From assembly GCA_037447655.1 (NCBI GenBank), contig JBBHKE010001039.1, positions 166,472-228,471 on the forward strand: a DNA stretch of 62,000 nucleotides, in the 5' to 3' direction. This document shows positions 1 through 10,143 of this stretch, in pieces. Positions within the stretch are counted from its first letter, which is position 1. Every line of letters begins with the position of its first letter. This DNA is from Zygnema cylindricum. Its lineage: Eukaryota; Streptophyta; Zygnematophyceae; Zygnematales; Zygnemataceae. Both the position numbers and the translations under genes were made by a program. The notes beneath the pieces are model-generated. The model made no database searches and had not been told where the DNA came from. It saw only the letters and a list, made by a program, of their open reading frames with translations.

Positions 1-81
1 GTCAGAAGCTCATCGTTCCATTATCCAATATCCAACTTTCAGTGTTTCTCGTTTTCTAATCTTGTTTATTTTTGGGTACAG

Positions 82-426
82 GCGCCACCTTTCGTCAAAA
101 TGAATCAAGCGGAAAAAATTTTCGATCCTTTCCTCATTGAAGAAGGATGTCCAGTAGAAGATTTAAAATCAATGGCGATTCTTGCTGTAAAATGTGTGGA
201 AAGATTGAGTATGGATCGTCCGGATATGACCGAAGTTGTGAACCGATTAGGAAGATTACAATATCGGAAAAATTTGGCATCCATGGAATTTACGCCGGCA
301 AATCCGAGGGATGGGTTGCCCTCTGGTGATTTTGACCCAAATGTTTCATACGCTGTGACTAATAATAGTAATAGTCCTCAAATGTCATTTATGACAAATG
401 TATTCCATTATGAACCTCGAGATTGA
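82..426 (+). CDS. C-terminal exon of a receptor-like protein kinase (partial)
   Basis: The frame opens right after a 3' splice site (cag at 79-81, preceded by a T-rich tract) and runs to TGA at 424-426, giving about 114 residues. The stretch 'LAVKCVERLSMDRPDMTEVV' matches the end of a plant receptor-like kinase catalytic domain: kinase subdomain XI, with the invariant Arg in 'DRPDM', followed by the leucine-bearing last helix. The tail after it is Asn/Ser-rich and unstructured. The catalytic loop and the extracellular and membrane parts would lie upstream of the window. The wall-associated/LRK-type group is my best guess from 'LIEEG...DLKSMAILAVKCVE', but the ligand class cannot be decided. 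The ATG at 100 is internal, not a start. The ORF looks intact. Confidence 0.75.
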   Translation, partial: APPFVKMNQAEKIFDPFLIEEGCPVEDLKSMAILAVKCVERLSMDRPDMTEVVNRLGRLQYRKNLASMEFTPANPRDGLPSGDFDPNVSYAVTNNSNSPQMSFMTNVFHYEPRD

Positions 427-572
427 GAATTTCGATTACGTTAAAAAGCCCTAAAAAATCCTAAAATCCCCGAAAGGACCATGTCTCATCAAAATTTTGA
501 GGTCCTAAGCTTTCGAGTTCTGAGATTTAACAGGTAAAAGGGATTTTCCAACGGGAAGACTATATTATGGAA

Positions 573-578
573 AATAAA
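573..578 (+). terminator. Candidate polyadenylation signal of the kinase gene
   Basis: AATAAA lies about 150 bp past the kinase stop codon, a usual distance for a plant 3' UTR. The inverted-repeat element begins just beyond it. Confidence 0.35.
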
Positions 579-599
579 TGTCTCACCTAGACCTTATTT

Positions 600-1080
600 T
601 TTCGGAACTTTAGCTCCTAGAAGGATTTGACTATGTTCGTTACTCCTTTGGTAACGTTCATTACAAATGATTGAAGTTAAATAAACGTCGTAGGTTGTAA
701 GTTGTTGGATAGGTTCTTGGATTTTACTAGTTCATAAATATAGGAACATTGATTATTTTTTGTCAAATTGGGGAAGTTTACCAACATCGTCAAGGTCAAA
801 ATTGTTATTTTTTGAAATGTAAATGCAAATATTAAGTCATAAAGGAACTAGGGTAGGTAGGTATGGGAACTAGGGTTCTCAATCAGTATGTTTTATTGTT
901 CTTTTGAGGTCATTTTAAAATGGTCAAATCATCTCTTACGGTAGCATGTTGTATAAGTTTTGCTTATGTTTGTGAGCATCTTCAATGTGATTTTGTTGCT
1001 TCAAACGGAAGACCGTAAAACGGTATTAGTGTATATAAGTGTTTAGTGTATGGAACAAAAATTTAATACATTCTTTCGTC
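600..1080. repeat. Left terminal inverted repeat (~480 bp)
   Basis: Reverse complement of 11660-12135 with scattered substitutions and small indels. The inner edge is near 'ggaacaaaaatttaatacatt', matching 'aatgtattacatttttgttcc' on the other side. AT-rich and non-coding. Confidence 0.75.
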
Positions 1081-1810
1081 TCGAGTTTGCTTCTTCCATG
1101 GTGCCAACGCCGCTGTGGTGTGACATTTGTGATTGTTCTCGCAACAGCTTCGCAATTCTTCGACAACAGCTTCGACAGCTTCAACAGCTTTTTTCGATAG
1201 CTTCAATTCTTTCTTTCAACAACAGTGATGTCGCTGTGATGTGAGCTTCACTCTTCCGTGCTTCATGATTCTTTCAGCGGTGCTTTCACGATTCTTCCTT
1301 CAATGTTGTGGCCGCCATGGTGACATGAGCTTCTCGATTCCTCTGTCTGTTTGCATCCATGTTGGTTATGTTGGTAGCTCATGCGGAGCACATGTACTAG
1401 AAACACTAATTTATATACACTAATTTAGTTCATTTACTCGATTTCCCCGATGTCGCCGCGTGGATCTGATACCTGCCGAGAAACATTAAACTGAGATTAA
1501 CCTTTTCATCAAATGCATGATCCATTTTAACCTATCACATGGTTCCTTTCATTGTTTTTTTCCTTGATATCACCTCATGGTTTTTGACTTATTGGCCATG
1601 TTCGGATCTCCCTCCCCCACCTCCACCCAAACCTCGTAAACCACCCTCAACACATTTAAAATGTCTTGGGATTCATAACTATTGGCACCGGCTCCATTTC
1701 CCGGCCGGTGCCAATTACGCTCGCCATACACTGAGTTGTCGGTATTGTGTGGCCCACGGTAGTCCATCTTTTTAGCTCTTTTCCTCACCTTTCAGCGGAG
1801 GTCCATCGCG
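1081..1810. other. Non-coding leader between inverted repeat and RT ORF
   Basis: This stretch has short direct repeats (variants of 'acagcttcgacagcttc' at 1140-1200) and no ORF with recognisable domains. It sits where a 5' UTR or promoter of the RT gene would be. Confidence 0.4.
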
Positions 1811-3754
1811 CACAGTTTATGAGTTGTTTCGCGAAGTTTTGCCCCCTAAATCAAGAGATCAAGGTTTTGATGTGTTCTTTGGAGTATGTTCATTGCTAGT
1901 GAAGCTGTTCCCCCTCAGATTTGTTATCTTCTCACGACGTCCCGCCTTGTGGCTGTCACGAAACCTAGTGGAGGGATCCTCCCTATTGCCGTGGAAGAGG
2001 TGTTTTACCGATAGGTGGCTCGTGGTATATGTCTCAAGCATTTCATGATTACTTTTCTCCTCATCAGTTTGGATTGGCCACCCGTGGAGGTTGCAAGGCC
2101 GTGTCCAATGGATTCGGGCTTTGTTGGATGTACATCCGGATTGGTTGGTCCTTCAAGTCGACGTTTCCAAAACCTTCAATTCAGTGGATCCGAACGTCAT
2201 TTTCTCAAAGCTTATGGTTGCCCCTTCTCCGATTGTCCAATAATTCCCCTTTGTGAGAGCTTTTAATTCTTGGGACAACAACCTTTCGTTCTTGGTTGAT
2301 GAAGATCTCGTTCCTTTCTCCTTTGTGGCAAGCACTTGCCAAGGCGACCCTCTTCGAGGACCTTTATTTGCCCTTCCCCCTTACTAGGCCCTCCGCGCGT
2401 CTTTTGAAGCTTTCCCTTCTTGCCTTTTCTCTTCGGTTGCATAGGATACGCATATTATTGGCCCTATGGAACCAAGTGGTGCGAGCATATAACTTTTTCA
2501 AGGATCGTTTGGCCCAACTCAACCTTTCTTCCCCACCCTCGATGTGTGATATTTGGTCCCCTCAGGATATTCCACTTTCCTTTACTCGTCCCCCTAGTTT
2601 TCAAACTCGGCTCCCTTTGATGACATTCGTGTGTTGTGTTGCCTGCTTGGTTTAGATACTTACGTGACCCAATTTTTTGATGTTACTACTCAAACAGATT
2701 TGTCCCACGTGGACGACCTTCGTCACCTTCTCGATCCCCAAGTGGCTTTTGCTATATTGACCTTGTTTTTCCTCCACCGCCCGTCTTACCTTACTCGCAC
2801 TTTCCCTCCCACCCTGACATTTGTCTCCTCTCTCTCAACCTTTGATGACCGCCTCATGGACGTCGTTCACACTTTTTTAGGTCGTGAGGCATTTGATCGT
2901 GAGTCTGGGCCTTCAACCCGCATTCATGCATCCCTCCCTATCTTTGCAGGGGGGGTTGGGTTTATTATCGAGTGTTTTTGTTGCCCCCCCTGCCTATTTG
3001 GGAAGTTGGTGCCTTATAGCCTCCACTCTTGTTTCTTCTTCCTTGCTTCTTGGCGGGCAACACCCCTTTTGTCGCCACCGTGGTCCCTCGAGTTACGGAT
3101 GATATGTTCACCTTCTAGCGGTTTCAATTAGACGTGACACGTTCTCTTCCTCCTCCTGCCTTAGTGGATATGTCAGTTCTTTCCACCCTTGTTACGAAAT
3201 TTGTTGCAAGTGTCGGGGAATCAATTTCCGATCGAGTTGTCCTCGCCATTAAATCCGAGCTTCTCGAGGCGCTTCCCAACGCTACTTTGCGTGCCCGTCT
3301 TCTCTATTGTGGTGGAGATGGTTTTGGGGCTTGGCCATCCTCTACACGTATTTTATCCACTCTTTGATTCACACCTGCTCAATTCACCATCGCCCTCTAG
3401 TTTCGCCTTCGCCCCTCATCCTCCTTTACTTGGCTCTCTAGTTTGCTTGTGGCCGTGTCTTAGAGCCAGATAGCATCCATTTGCTTTGTTGCTCCCCTGG
3501 GGGAGAATTGATCCAGGCGCACGACACTATTTGCTACGCCATTGCGACTATCGCTTCGGAGGGGGTCTTTTCAGGCGTCAAGAAGTTTCTCATATTATTC
3601 CCTCGCGCCGGATCGATGTTGTTTTTCTCGATAGCGCCCTTTGCATCTTTGGTGACATTGTTTTGGCGAACCCTACTTCGGCTACAGTCGTTGGTCAAGC
3701 AACTAGATATTTTAGGGTAGCCTCCCGTGATGCAGCTAAGGCGAAGAAGCGTGG
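1811..3754 (+). pseudogene. Non-LTR-type reverse transcriptase, 5' part (broken, interrupted)
   Basis: The plus strand encodes, across several frames, an RT of the LINE-like RVT_1 type found scattered in plant genomes. In order: 'KPSGGILPIAVEEVFYRL' near 1960 (fingers region), 'HPDWLVLQVDVS' near 2130 (RT motif A, first catalytic Asp), 'TCQGDPLRGPLFAL' near 2335 (motif B), a conserved 'DPQVAFAIL' block near 2735, 'ASLPIFAGGVG' near 2930, and 'RRIDVVF' near 3610 followed by 'ANPTSATVVGQATRYF'. Motifs A and B and their order are clear. The catalytic F/YxDD box was not found. Many frameshifts and stops make this a pseudogene. It stops at 3754, where the LTR array is inserted, and resumes at 11310 with the same protein, so this is one gene split by insertion. 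Confidence 0.7.
3750..3754. repeat. Target site duplication cgtgg (left)
   Basis: cgtgg directly precedes the first LTR (tgaaact...) and recurs at 11305-11309 right after the last LTR (...tcaaca). This is a perfect 5-bp duplication, the size usual for Copia integrases. Confidence 0.9.
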
Positions 3755-4930
3755 TGAAACTCTGAGACCTCCATTGGCCCTCAGAGTATGCAGATCCAAA
3801 AGAAGCTAATCTAGATAGTGCCGACTCCAAGTTAATATAAACCCAAATGACTGACCCCTTGACAGTCACAATCCCAATATAGATTCACCCCTGTGAAATA
3901 ACACTTTCTGTGTGCTCAGTTCCACCACAGAATGCAAATTTAGAATATGAGATTTGGACACATTCACCCACTTTGACTTTCCCTTATAAATGCAGCCACC
4001 CTGGCAGACAAAAACTCTGACCGATTACACTCCTGTGTAGCCTGGAATCCCCTGAGTCCGTAGCAAAAAGAATCACTGAAAATGGTCAAGTAAATTGATA
4101 GTTATGGCTGGCCAAAGTTTGCCATTTATATAGAGAGCTCTCTAGGAGAGGCACCTGCCTACCCATAATTTTCTAAGTCCTATTCCCTCTCTAAAACTCT
4201 ATCTACTGAAGTACGACACCAATCAAATTACTGTGTCGTACAGAAAAGTACAGGTGCCGGTGTACTTTATGTACGGCCATTGTACGACATGGCCAAAATG
4301 TCGACACGTGTCAAATCAGGATTAGTTCCTGTAATCTCCAAATTCCCGTAGTCCAATGTTATCACGCCACATGTCATCTAACGTGGCAAAGACCGTAAAA
4401 CGCCAAAAATGCCTTTTCCGTGACCGCGGCGCCTATCGTGGCCGTCCGATCAAAACCGGCTATAATCCTAGCCGCTGAAATTTGACGCGCGGTATTTGTT
4501 TCGCTATCAAACAAATGCGCGGTATCCGTTCTGTCCACATACCGTACTTTGTACTAAATCAAACTGTATCTATGTACTAAGTATCTATTAGCCGTTAAAC
4601 GTATAAATCTACATATGACGATTTATATATTTATCAAACCCTATATATCGTAATATCTGTCCTAGACTTAACTGGTAGAGCTAACGGCTAATGCGGATTG
4701 ACGGACGGCAGGTACCAGGATCAATTCCTGTGTCCGTCAATTATTTTTTGGTAAGTCTACCTAATTCACCCCCTGTCTTCTCTAGAGAGCCTAGGCAGCC
4801 ATGGCTCTAGCTCCCTATCCAGCCTTTAGTGACTACAACAAGTGTGGGGGCTTGGAAGGAGAGTTAGCGGTAGACTGTCTCTGCCTTTTTCTATCCTATT
4901 ACATACCTAGAAAATACACAAATATCAACA
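3755..4930 (-). repeat. LTR a of the gag array (1176 bp)
   Basis: Bounded by TG...CA. On the minus strand it follows a polypurine tract and begins TGTTGATATTTGTG. Its minus-strand 3' end encodes the first residues of gag. It carries the shared GTAC-rich block near 4245-4290 and the tRNA-like module at 4659-4740. It has drifted further from LTRs b and c than those two have from each other. Confidence 0.85.
4659..4740 (+). promoter_or_regulatory. tRNA-like A-box/B-box module in LTR a (antisense to gag)
   Basis: 'taactggtagagc' resembles a tRNA D-arm/A box. About 40 bp later 'ccaggatcaattcctg' forms a T-arm-like stem with a 7-nt loop and B-box-like core. The flanks 'tgacggac' and 'gtccgtca' pair perfectly. 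Pol III use is inferred, not shown. Confidence 0.45.
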
Positions 4931-4945
4931 CTCCCCTTATTTTCT
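4931..4945 (-). promoter_or_regulatory. Polypurine tract of the first gag element
   Basis: Minus strand reads AAAATAAGGGGAG immediately before the TGTTGATA start of the downstream LTR, the standard position of the plus-strand DNA primer. Confidence 0.65.
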
Positions 4946-6973
4946 AGTCTTTTTTTCCTTTCAACTTCCATAAACAAGTAAACAAACACCTCCTCCCCTT
5001 TTTCTTTTTCTTTTTCCTTTTTCCTTTTCCTTTCATAAAACTTAAGTATTTAACACAGTGCATTAAATGAACTGAAATAATATTTGCATCACACATTTTT
5101 TTTAACATCCCACTTTTTATAAATCCGAGCAAAGATTTTATCCACCTCATCACTTTTTCATCCAAACACAAACCGATTTCCCTCTTGCGATCCAAACAGC
5201 CAGCCCCATCTCCAATCTGCAACATAAACTTAGAGCTAACCCTTTTACAGGCACATCTTCACAAGTGACGTCACACCAAGTAGTGATGTCAAATCCATCC
5301 ACCCCCAAATATTCCCAAAAAACACTAGTTCCTACTAAGTTCCTCATAAGATCTACATCTTTCGTACTCATATTTTTATCCATGATAATTACCCCATTTT
5401 CTGAACTTCCCTCACTCTCTCCCATGGAATTCTTTCCACTATTACTTTCTAATTTAATTCCCAATAAATATTTCTTCTCCCCTAAGCCTTTAATCAAATA
5501 TTTCTCTTCTCCCCTATCCTTTAAAACCTCTTCGAGTTTCACTTCTCCCCTTTCCTCGGAATCCGTTGAAGTCTCCCTTTCCGACCAGTTTTCTGTTTCC
5601 CTATTGTCTATAAAATTATCCTCATTAATTTTATCTTTCCCGTTTTCACTTATGGATCCTAGATCTGACTTTCTCATTTCTAAATCATACACTCTACACT
5701 CCTCGACATCCTCAAGTACCTCTTCTCTCTTTACTTCCCTTATACCTCCAAAAGCACACTGTTGCCTTCGAGCAATTTCTGTGTACTTTTCTCTCTTCCC
5801 CATTCTACCGATGTGAAGAAGCTCCAATTTTTCTTCATCCTCTTTCTCCTCTTCCTCTTCGTCCTCCTCATCCACATTCCAACTTCTAAGTTTTTCCAAA
5901 CAAGGACATTCCTCTATATAATGACCCGGTTCCCTACAAAATATGCAAACCCTTTTTTTCAAAGCTCCTCTGTCTTTTCCTCTCTCTCTTTTTCCACCAA
6001 AGTTCCGATAAGGTTTACCTTTGTCTTTCTTCCTCTCATCACGCTTCTGTTCGTCACCACCGTTCCTCTCATCACGCTTCCGTTCGTCACCACGGTTCCT
6101 CTCATCACGCTTCCGCTCTTCACCGCCGTTCCTCTCATCACGCTTCCGCCAATCACCAGCAGCTGAAAATGCATTGACCCTGTCCCTTCCCCTACGAAGC
6201 TCCAAAGTGCTTTCCCTTAGAAGAATTATCCCCATGGTAAAGCTCCAAGTCCATGAGGAGCCATCCATTGCCTATATACGACAAATGATGTTTTCGTACT
6301 CACTTGGGAGTTTCATAAGTCGTGTATTAATCTTACTCTCATCAGATTCTACATATCCCTCACTAGCTAGCTCAACATATAACGCAGCAATATCATTGCA
6401 AAACTCTATCATGCTACCGCATTTGTAAACGTAGGCCTCTATTTCCTGTTTTACTAATTGCTGCCTTTGAATACTCTCACTCTTATAAATCTGACTTAGT
6501 GCTTCCCATATCTCTGAAGACTTGGTTAGACTTAAAACGGTGATACCTATCGACTTAGACACATATCTAAGTATGAGATGTTTTGCTATAGTGTTTTTGT
6601 ATTCCCATATTTTTCCGTCTTTTTCTTCAGTTTTAATCTCTACATGTGGTACCATAGCTGAGAGCCTAGCTCCCCTAACCATAGGTGTCCCTTTTTCCTT
6701 CTCCCCTATTTCCCCATCCACGGAAAGGTTTTTCCCTTCACCTTCCGTTGCATCTGAACTCCGGATGATATTCTGGGCAGTCTCACATGATTCTCCGTAG
6801 TAAGCTCCTCCAAAGCCAGGTGGCGGACATCTCACTTGTCCCGCAACACTTCCCCATAAGTGCTTCTCGAAAAGCAATCCCTCCATTGTAAACGCCCAAT
6901 ACGTGAAGCGTGTTCTATCAAACATAGGCACCCTAGATGGTGGGCCGATAACCTGAAACTCTGAGACCTCCAT
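4944..6973 (-). pseudogene. Gag fused to dead RT/RNase H remnant, copy A
   Basis: ATG at 6973-6971 lies inside LTR b, so gag starts in the LTR ('MEVSEFQVIGPPSRVPMFD'). In order: N-terminal Copia gag region with 'YWAFTMEGLLFEKHLWG'; gag core ('LVKQEIEAYVYKCGSMIEF', 'LPSEYENIICR'); a stop near 6269-6271 where copy B has a Gln codon; four tandem RKRDERNGGDE-like units (about 6045-6150); a CCHC knuckle 'CIFCREPGHYIEEC'; a very acidic stretch; then a tail resembling the end of Copia RT and RNase H ('LGEKKYLLGI', 'MRNLVGTSVF', 'DITTWCDV', 'RWIKSLLG') whose RNase H catalytic 'SDAS' is replaced by 'CDVT'. A frameshift near 5225 moves the last part to another frame. No protease, integrase or RT core is present. 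Likely role when intact: nucleocapsid; the tail's role is unknown. Confidence 0.75.
6939..6953 (-). promoter_or_regulatory. Half-tRNA-type primer binding site, copy A
   Basis: Minus strand reads GGTTATCGGCCCACC directly after the LTR end (...TTTCA). It matches, with one mismatch, the complement of the anticodon arm of plant initiator tRNA-Met as I remember it. It is also gag coding sequence ('VIGPP'). Confidence 0.65.
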
Positions 6974-8117
6974 TGGCCCTCAGAGTAAGCAGATCCAAAA
7001 TTAGCTTATCTAGATAGTGCCGGCTCCAAGTTGATATAAACCGAAATGATTGACCCCTTGACAATGAGAACCCAAATATTGATTCACCCCTGTGAAATAG
7101 CACTTTTTGTGTGGTCAGTTCCACCACAGATTGCAAAGTTAGAATATGAGATTTGGACACATTTACCCACTTTGACTTTCCCTTAGAAATACCGCCACCC
7201 TGGCAGACAAAAACTCTGACCGACTACACCTTTGTGTAGCCTGGACTCATCTGAGTCCGCAGCAAAAAGAATCACTGAAAATGGTCAAGTAAATTAAAAG
7301 TTATGGCTGCCCAAAGTTAGCCATTTATAAAAGATGCTCTCTGGGAGAGGCGACTACCTACTCAAAAAATTCTAAGTCCTATTCTCACTCTAAGACCCAA
7401 TCTATTGACGTACGGCACCAATCACTTTACTGTACCGTACAGATAAGTACAGGTGTCGGTGTACTTTTTGTACGACAATCGTACGATATGGCTGAAATGT
7501 CGACACATGTCATATATCTATTTGTTCCCGTAATCTCCGGTGGCCCCGCAATCCAATGTTGACGTGCCACGTGTCATCCTATGTGGCGATGACCGCAAAC
7601 CGCCAGAAGTACATATCCCGTGATCGCGACGCCTATCGTGGCCGTCCGATCATATCCGTCTACATTTCTAGCCGTTGAAAATAGACGCGCGGTATTTGTT
7701 TCGCGGTCGAACCAAATGCGCGGTATCCGTTTCAATAAAGAAATCCGTACTCCGTACTATCCATAACTGTATCTATACAATACGTATATATTTCCAGTTA
7801 AATGAACTAGTCTACGTGCAACAAATTAAATAATTATCAAACCTTATATAGACTAAACGGTTAAAGCTACCGGCTATGATTGATGACAAACGGCAGGTAC
7901 CAGGATCAATTCCTAGGTCCGTCAACTAACTTCTGGTAAGTCTACCTAATTTACCCCCTGTCTTCTCTAGAGAGCTTAGGCAGCCATGGCTCTAGCTCCT
8001 TATCCAGCCTTTAGTGACTACAACAAGTGTGGTGGCTTGGAGAGGGGAGTTAGAGGCAGACTGCCTCAGCCTTTTTCTATCCTATTTACAGACCTAGAAA
8101 ATACACAAATATCAACA
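6954..8117 (-). repeat. LTR b, shared by both gag elements (1164 bp)
   Basis: TG...CA bounded. It serves as the 5' LTR of copy A and the 3' LTR of copy B on the minus strand. Contains the GTAC-rich block (about 7440-7490), the 'gcgcggtatttgtttcgcgg' segment shared with LTR c, and a tRNA-like module near 7845-7926. Confidence 0.85.
7845..7926 (+). promoter_or_regulatory. tRNA-like module in LTR b (antisense to gag)
   Basis: Same layout as in LTR a: a degenerate A box, then 'ggtaccaggatcaattcct' and a terminal 'gtccgtcaa'. The upstream half is more decayed. Confidence 0.4.
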
Positions 8118-8191
8118 CTCCCCTTATTTTCTAGTCTATTTTCCTTTCAACTCCCACACAAAAAAAAACCAAAATACTCCCTCCCAATTTT

Positions 8192-10143
8192 TTATTTTTT
8201 TTCCTTTTTCCTTTTCCTTTTATAAACCTTTATGACAATACTCTCACATTTTAAAAGGTCCATTAGATGAGCTGAAATAAACATTGGATCTTGATGATCA
8301 CATATTTTATCAAGCATCCCAATTTTCATAACCCCGAGCAAAGATTTTATCCACCTCATCACTTTTTCATCCACACACCACCCGATTTCTCTCTTGCAAT
8401 CGAAACAGCCAGCCCCATCTCCAATCTGCAACATATACCCGGATGATAACCCTTTTACAGGAACATCTTCAGAAGCGACATCACACCAAGTAGTGATGTC
8501 AAATCCATCCACCTCCAAATATTCCCAAAAAACACTAGTCCCCACTAAGTTTCTCATAAGATCTACATCTTCCGTACTCATATTTTTATCTATGATAACT
8601 ACCCCATTTTCTGAACTTCCCTCACTCTCTCCCATGTAATTCTTTCCACTATCGCTATCTATTTTAATTCCCAATAAATATTTCTTCTCCCCTAAACCTT
8701 TAATCAAATATTTCTCTTCTCCCCTATCCTTTAAAACCTCTTCGAGTTTCACTTCTCCCCTTTCCTCGGAATCTGGTAAAGTCTCCTTTTCGGACCAATT
8801 TTCTGTTTTCCTATTATCTATAAAATTATCGTCATTAATTTTATCTTTCCCGTTTTCACTTATGGATCCTAGATCTGACTTTCTCATTTCTAAGTCATAC
8901 ACTATACACTCCTCGACATCCTCAAGTACCTCCTCTCTCTTTACTTCCCTTATACCTCCAAATGCACATTGTTACTTTCGTGGAAATTCTGTGTGCTTTT
9001 CTCTCTTCCCCATACTACTAATTCGGAGAAGCAATATCTTCATCCTCTTTCTCCTCTTCCCCTTCTTCCTCCTCATCCACATTCCAACTTCTAAGTTTTT
9101 CCAAACAAGGGCATTCCTCCATATAATGACCCGGTTCCTACAAAAGAAGCAAACCCCCTTTTTCAAAGCTCCCCTTTCTTTTCCTCTCCCTCTCTTTCCA
9201 CCAAAGTTCCGATAAGGTTTACCTTTGTCTTTCTTTCTCTCATCACGCTTCCGCTCGTCACCACCGTTCCTCTCATCACGCTTCCGCTCGTCACCGCCGT
9301 TCCTCTCATCACGCTTCCGCCAATCACCACCAGCTGAAAATGCATTGACCCTGTCCCTTCCCCTACGAAGCTCCAAAGTGCTTTCCCTCACAAGAATTAT
9401 CCCAATGGTAAAGCTCCAAGTCCATGAGGAACCATCAAGTGCCTGCATACGACAAATGATGTTTTCGTACTCATCTGGGAGTTTCATAAGTAGTGTATTA
9501 ATCTTACTCTCCTCAGATTCTACATATCCCGCACTAGTAAGCTCACATATAGCGCAGCAATATCATTGCAAAATTCTATCATGCTACCGCCTTTATAAAC
9601 ATAGGCATCTATTTCTTGTTTTACTAATTGCTGCCTCTGAATAGTCTCACTCTTATAAATCTGACTTAGTGTTTCCCATATCTTTGAAGACTTGGTTAGA
9701 CTTAAAAGAGTGATTACTATGGACTTAGACACATATCTAAGTATGAGATGTTTTTCTAAAGTGTTTTTGTATTGCCATATTTTTCTGTCATTTTCTTCAG
9801 TTTTAATCACTACAAGTGGTACCATAGTTGAGAGCCTAGCTCCCCTCACCATAGGTGTCCCTTTTTCCTTCTCCAATATTTCCCCATTAACGGAACGGTT
9901 TTTCCCTTCACCTTCCGTTGCATCTAAACTCTGGTTGATATTCTAGGCAACCTCAGATGATTCTCCATAGTAAACTCCTCCAAAGCCAAGTGGTGGACAT
10001 CTCACTTGTCCCGAAACAATTCCCCATAAGTGCTTCTCGAAAAGCAATCCCTCCATAGTAAACTCCCAATAAGTGAAGTTTGTTCCATCAAACATAGGCA
10101 CCCTAGATGGTGGGCCCATAACCTGAAACTGTGAAACCTCCAT
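8192..10143 (-). pseudogene. Gag fused to dead RT/RNase H remnant, copy B
   Basis: Colinear with copy A. The start 'MEVSQFQVMGPPSRVPMFDG' at 10143 is in LTR c. It is split by stops and frameshifts near 9940, 9510-9520 and 8960. It has three RKRDERNGGDE-type units (about 9240-9320), a damaged knuckle ('CFFCRNRVIIW' after a 1-bp change; copies A and D keep CCHC), and the same tail ('LGEKKYLLGI', 'MRNLVGTSVF', 'DITTWCDVASEDVPVKG', 'YMLQIGDGAGCFDCKREIG', 'RWIKSLLG'). The tail is open over 236 residues here (8192-8902) and retains the same substitutions at catalytic positions as copies A and D, so pol was already lost in their common ancestor. Confidence 0.75.
10109..10123 (-). promoter_or_regulatory. 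Half-tRNA-type primer binding site, copy B
   Basis: Minus strand GGTTATGGGCCCACC, with no spacer after the LTR. It is a perfect 15-nt complement to the initiator tRNA-Met anticodon arm as recalled, and encodes gag residues VMGPP. Confidence 0.7.

Noticed and set aside
1539-1788. Small ORFs before the RT gene
   Set aside because: Overlapping on both strands, Pro-rich, no domain, and upstream of the conserved RT start.
4659-4740. A genuine tRNA gene
   Set aside because: Only the D-arm-like and T-arm-like parts are recognisable; no convincing anticodon arm or acceptor pairing with the 5' end, and all copies lie in LTRs.
5265-6428. Plus-strand ORFs of 134-183 codons opposite gag copy A
   Set aside because: Ser/Phe-rich antisense shadows of the acidic gag region, repeated opposite copies B and D for the same reason.
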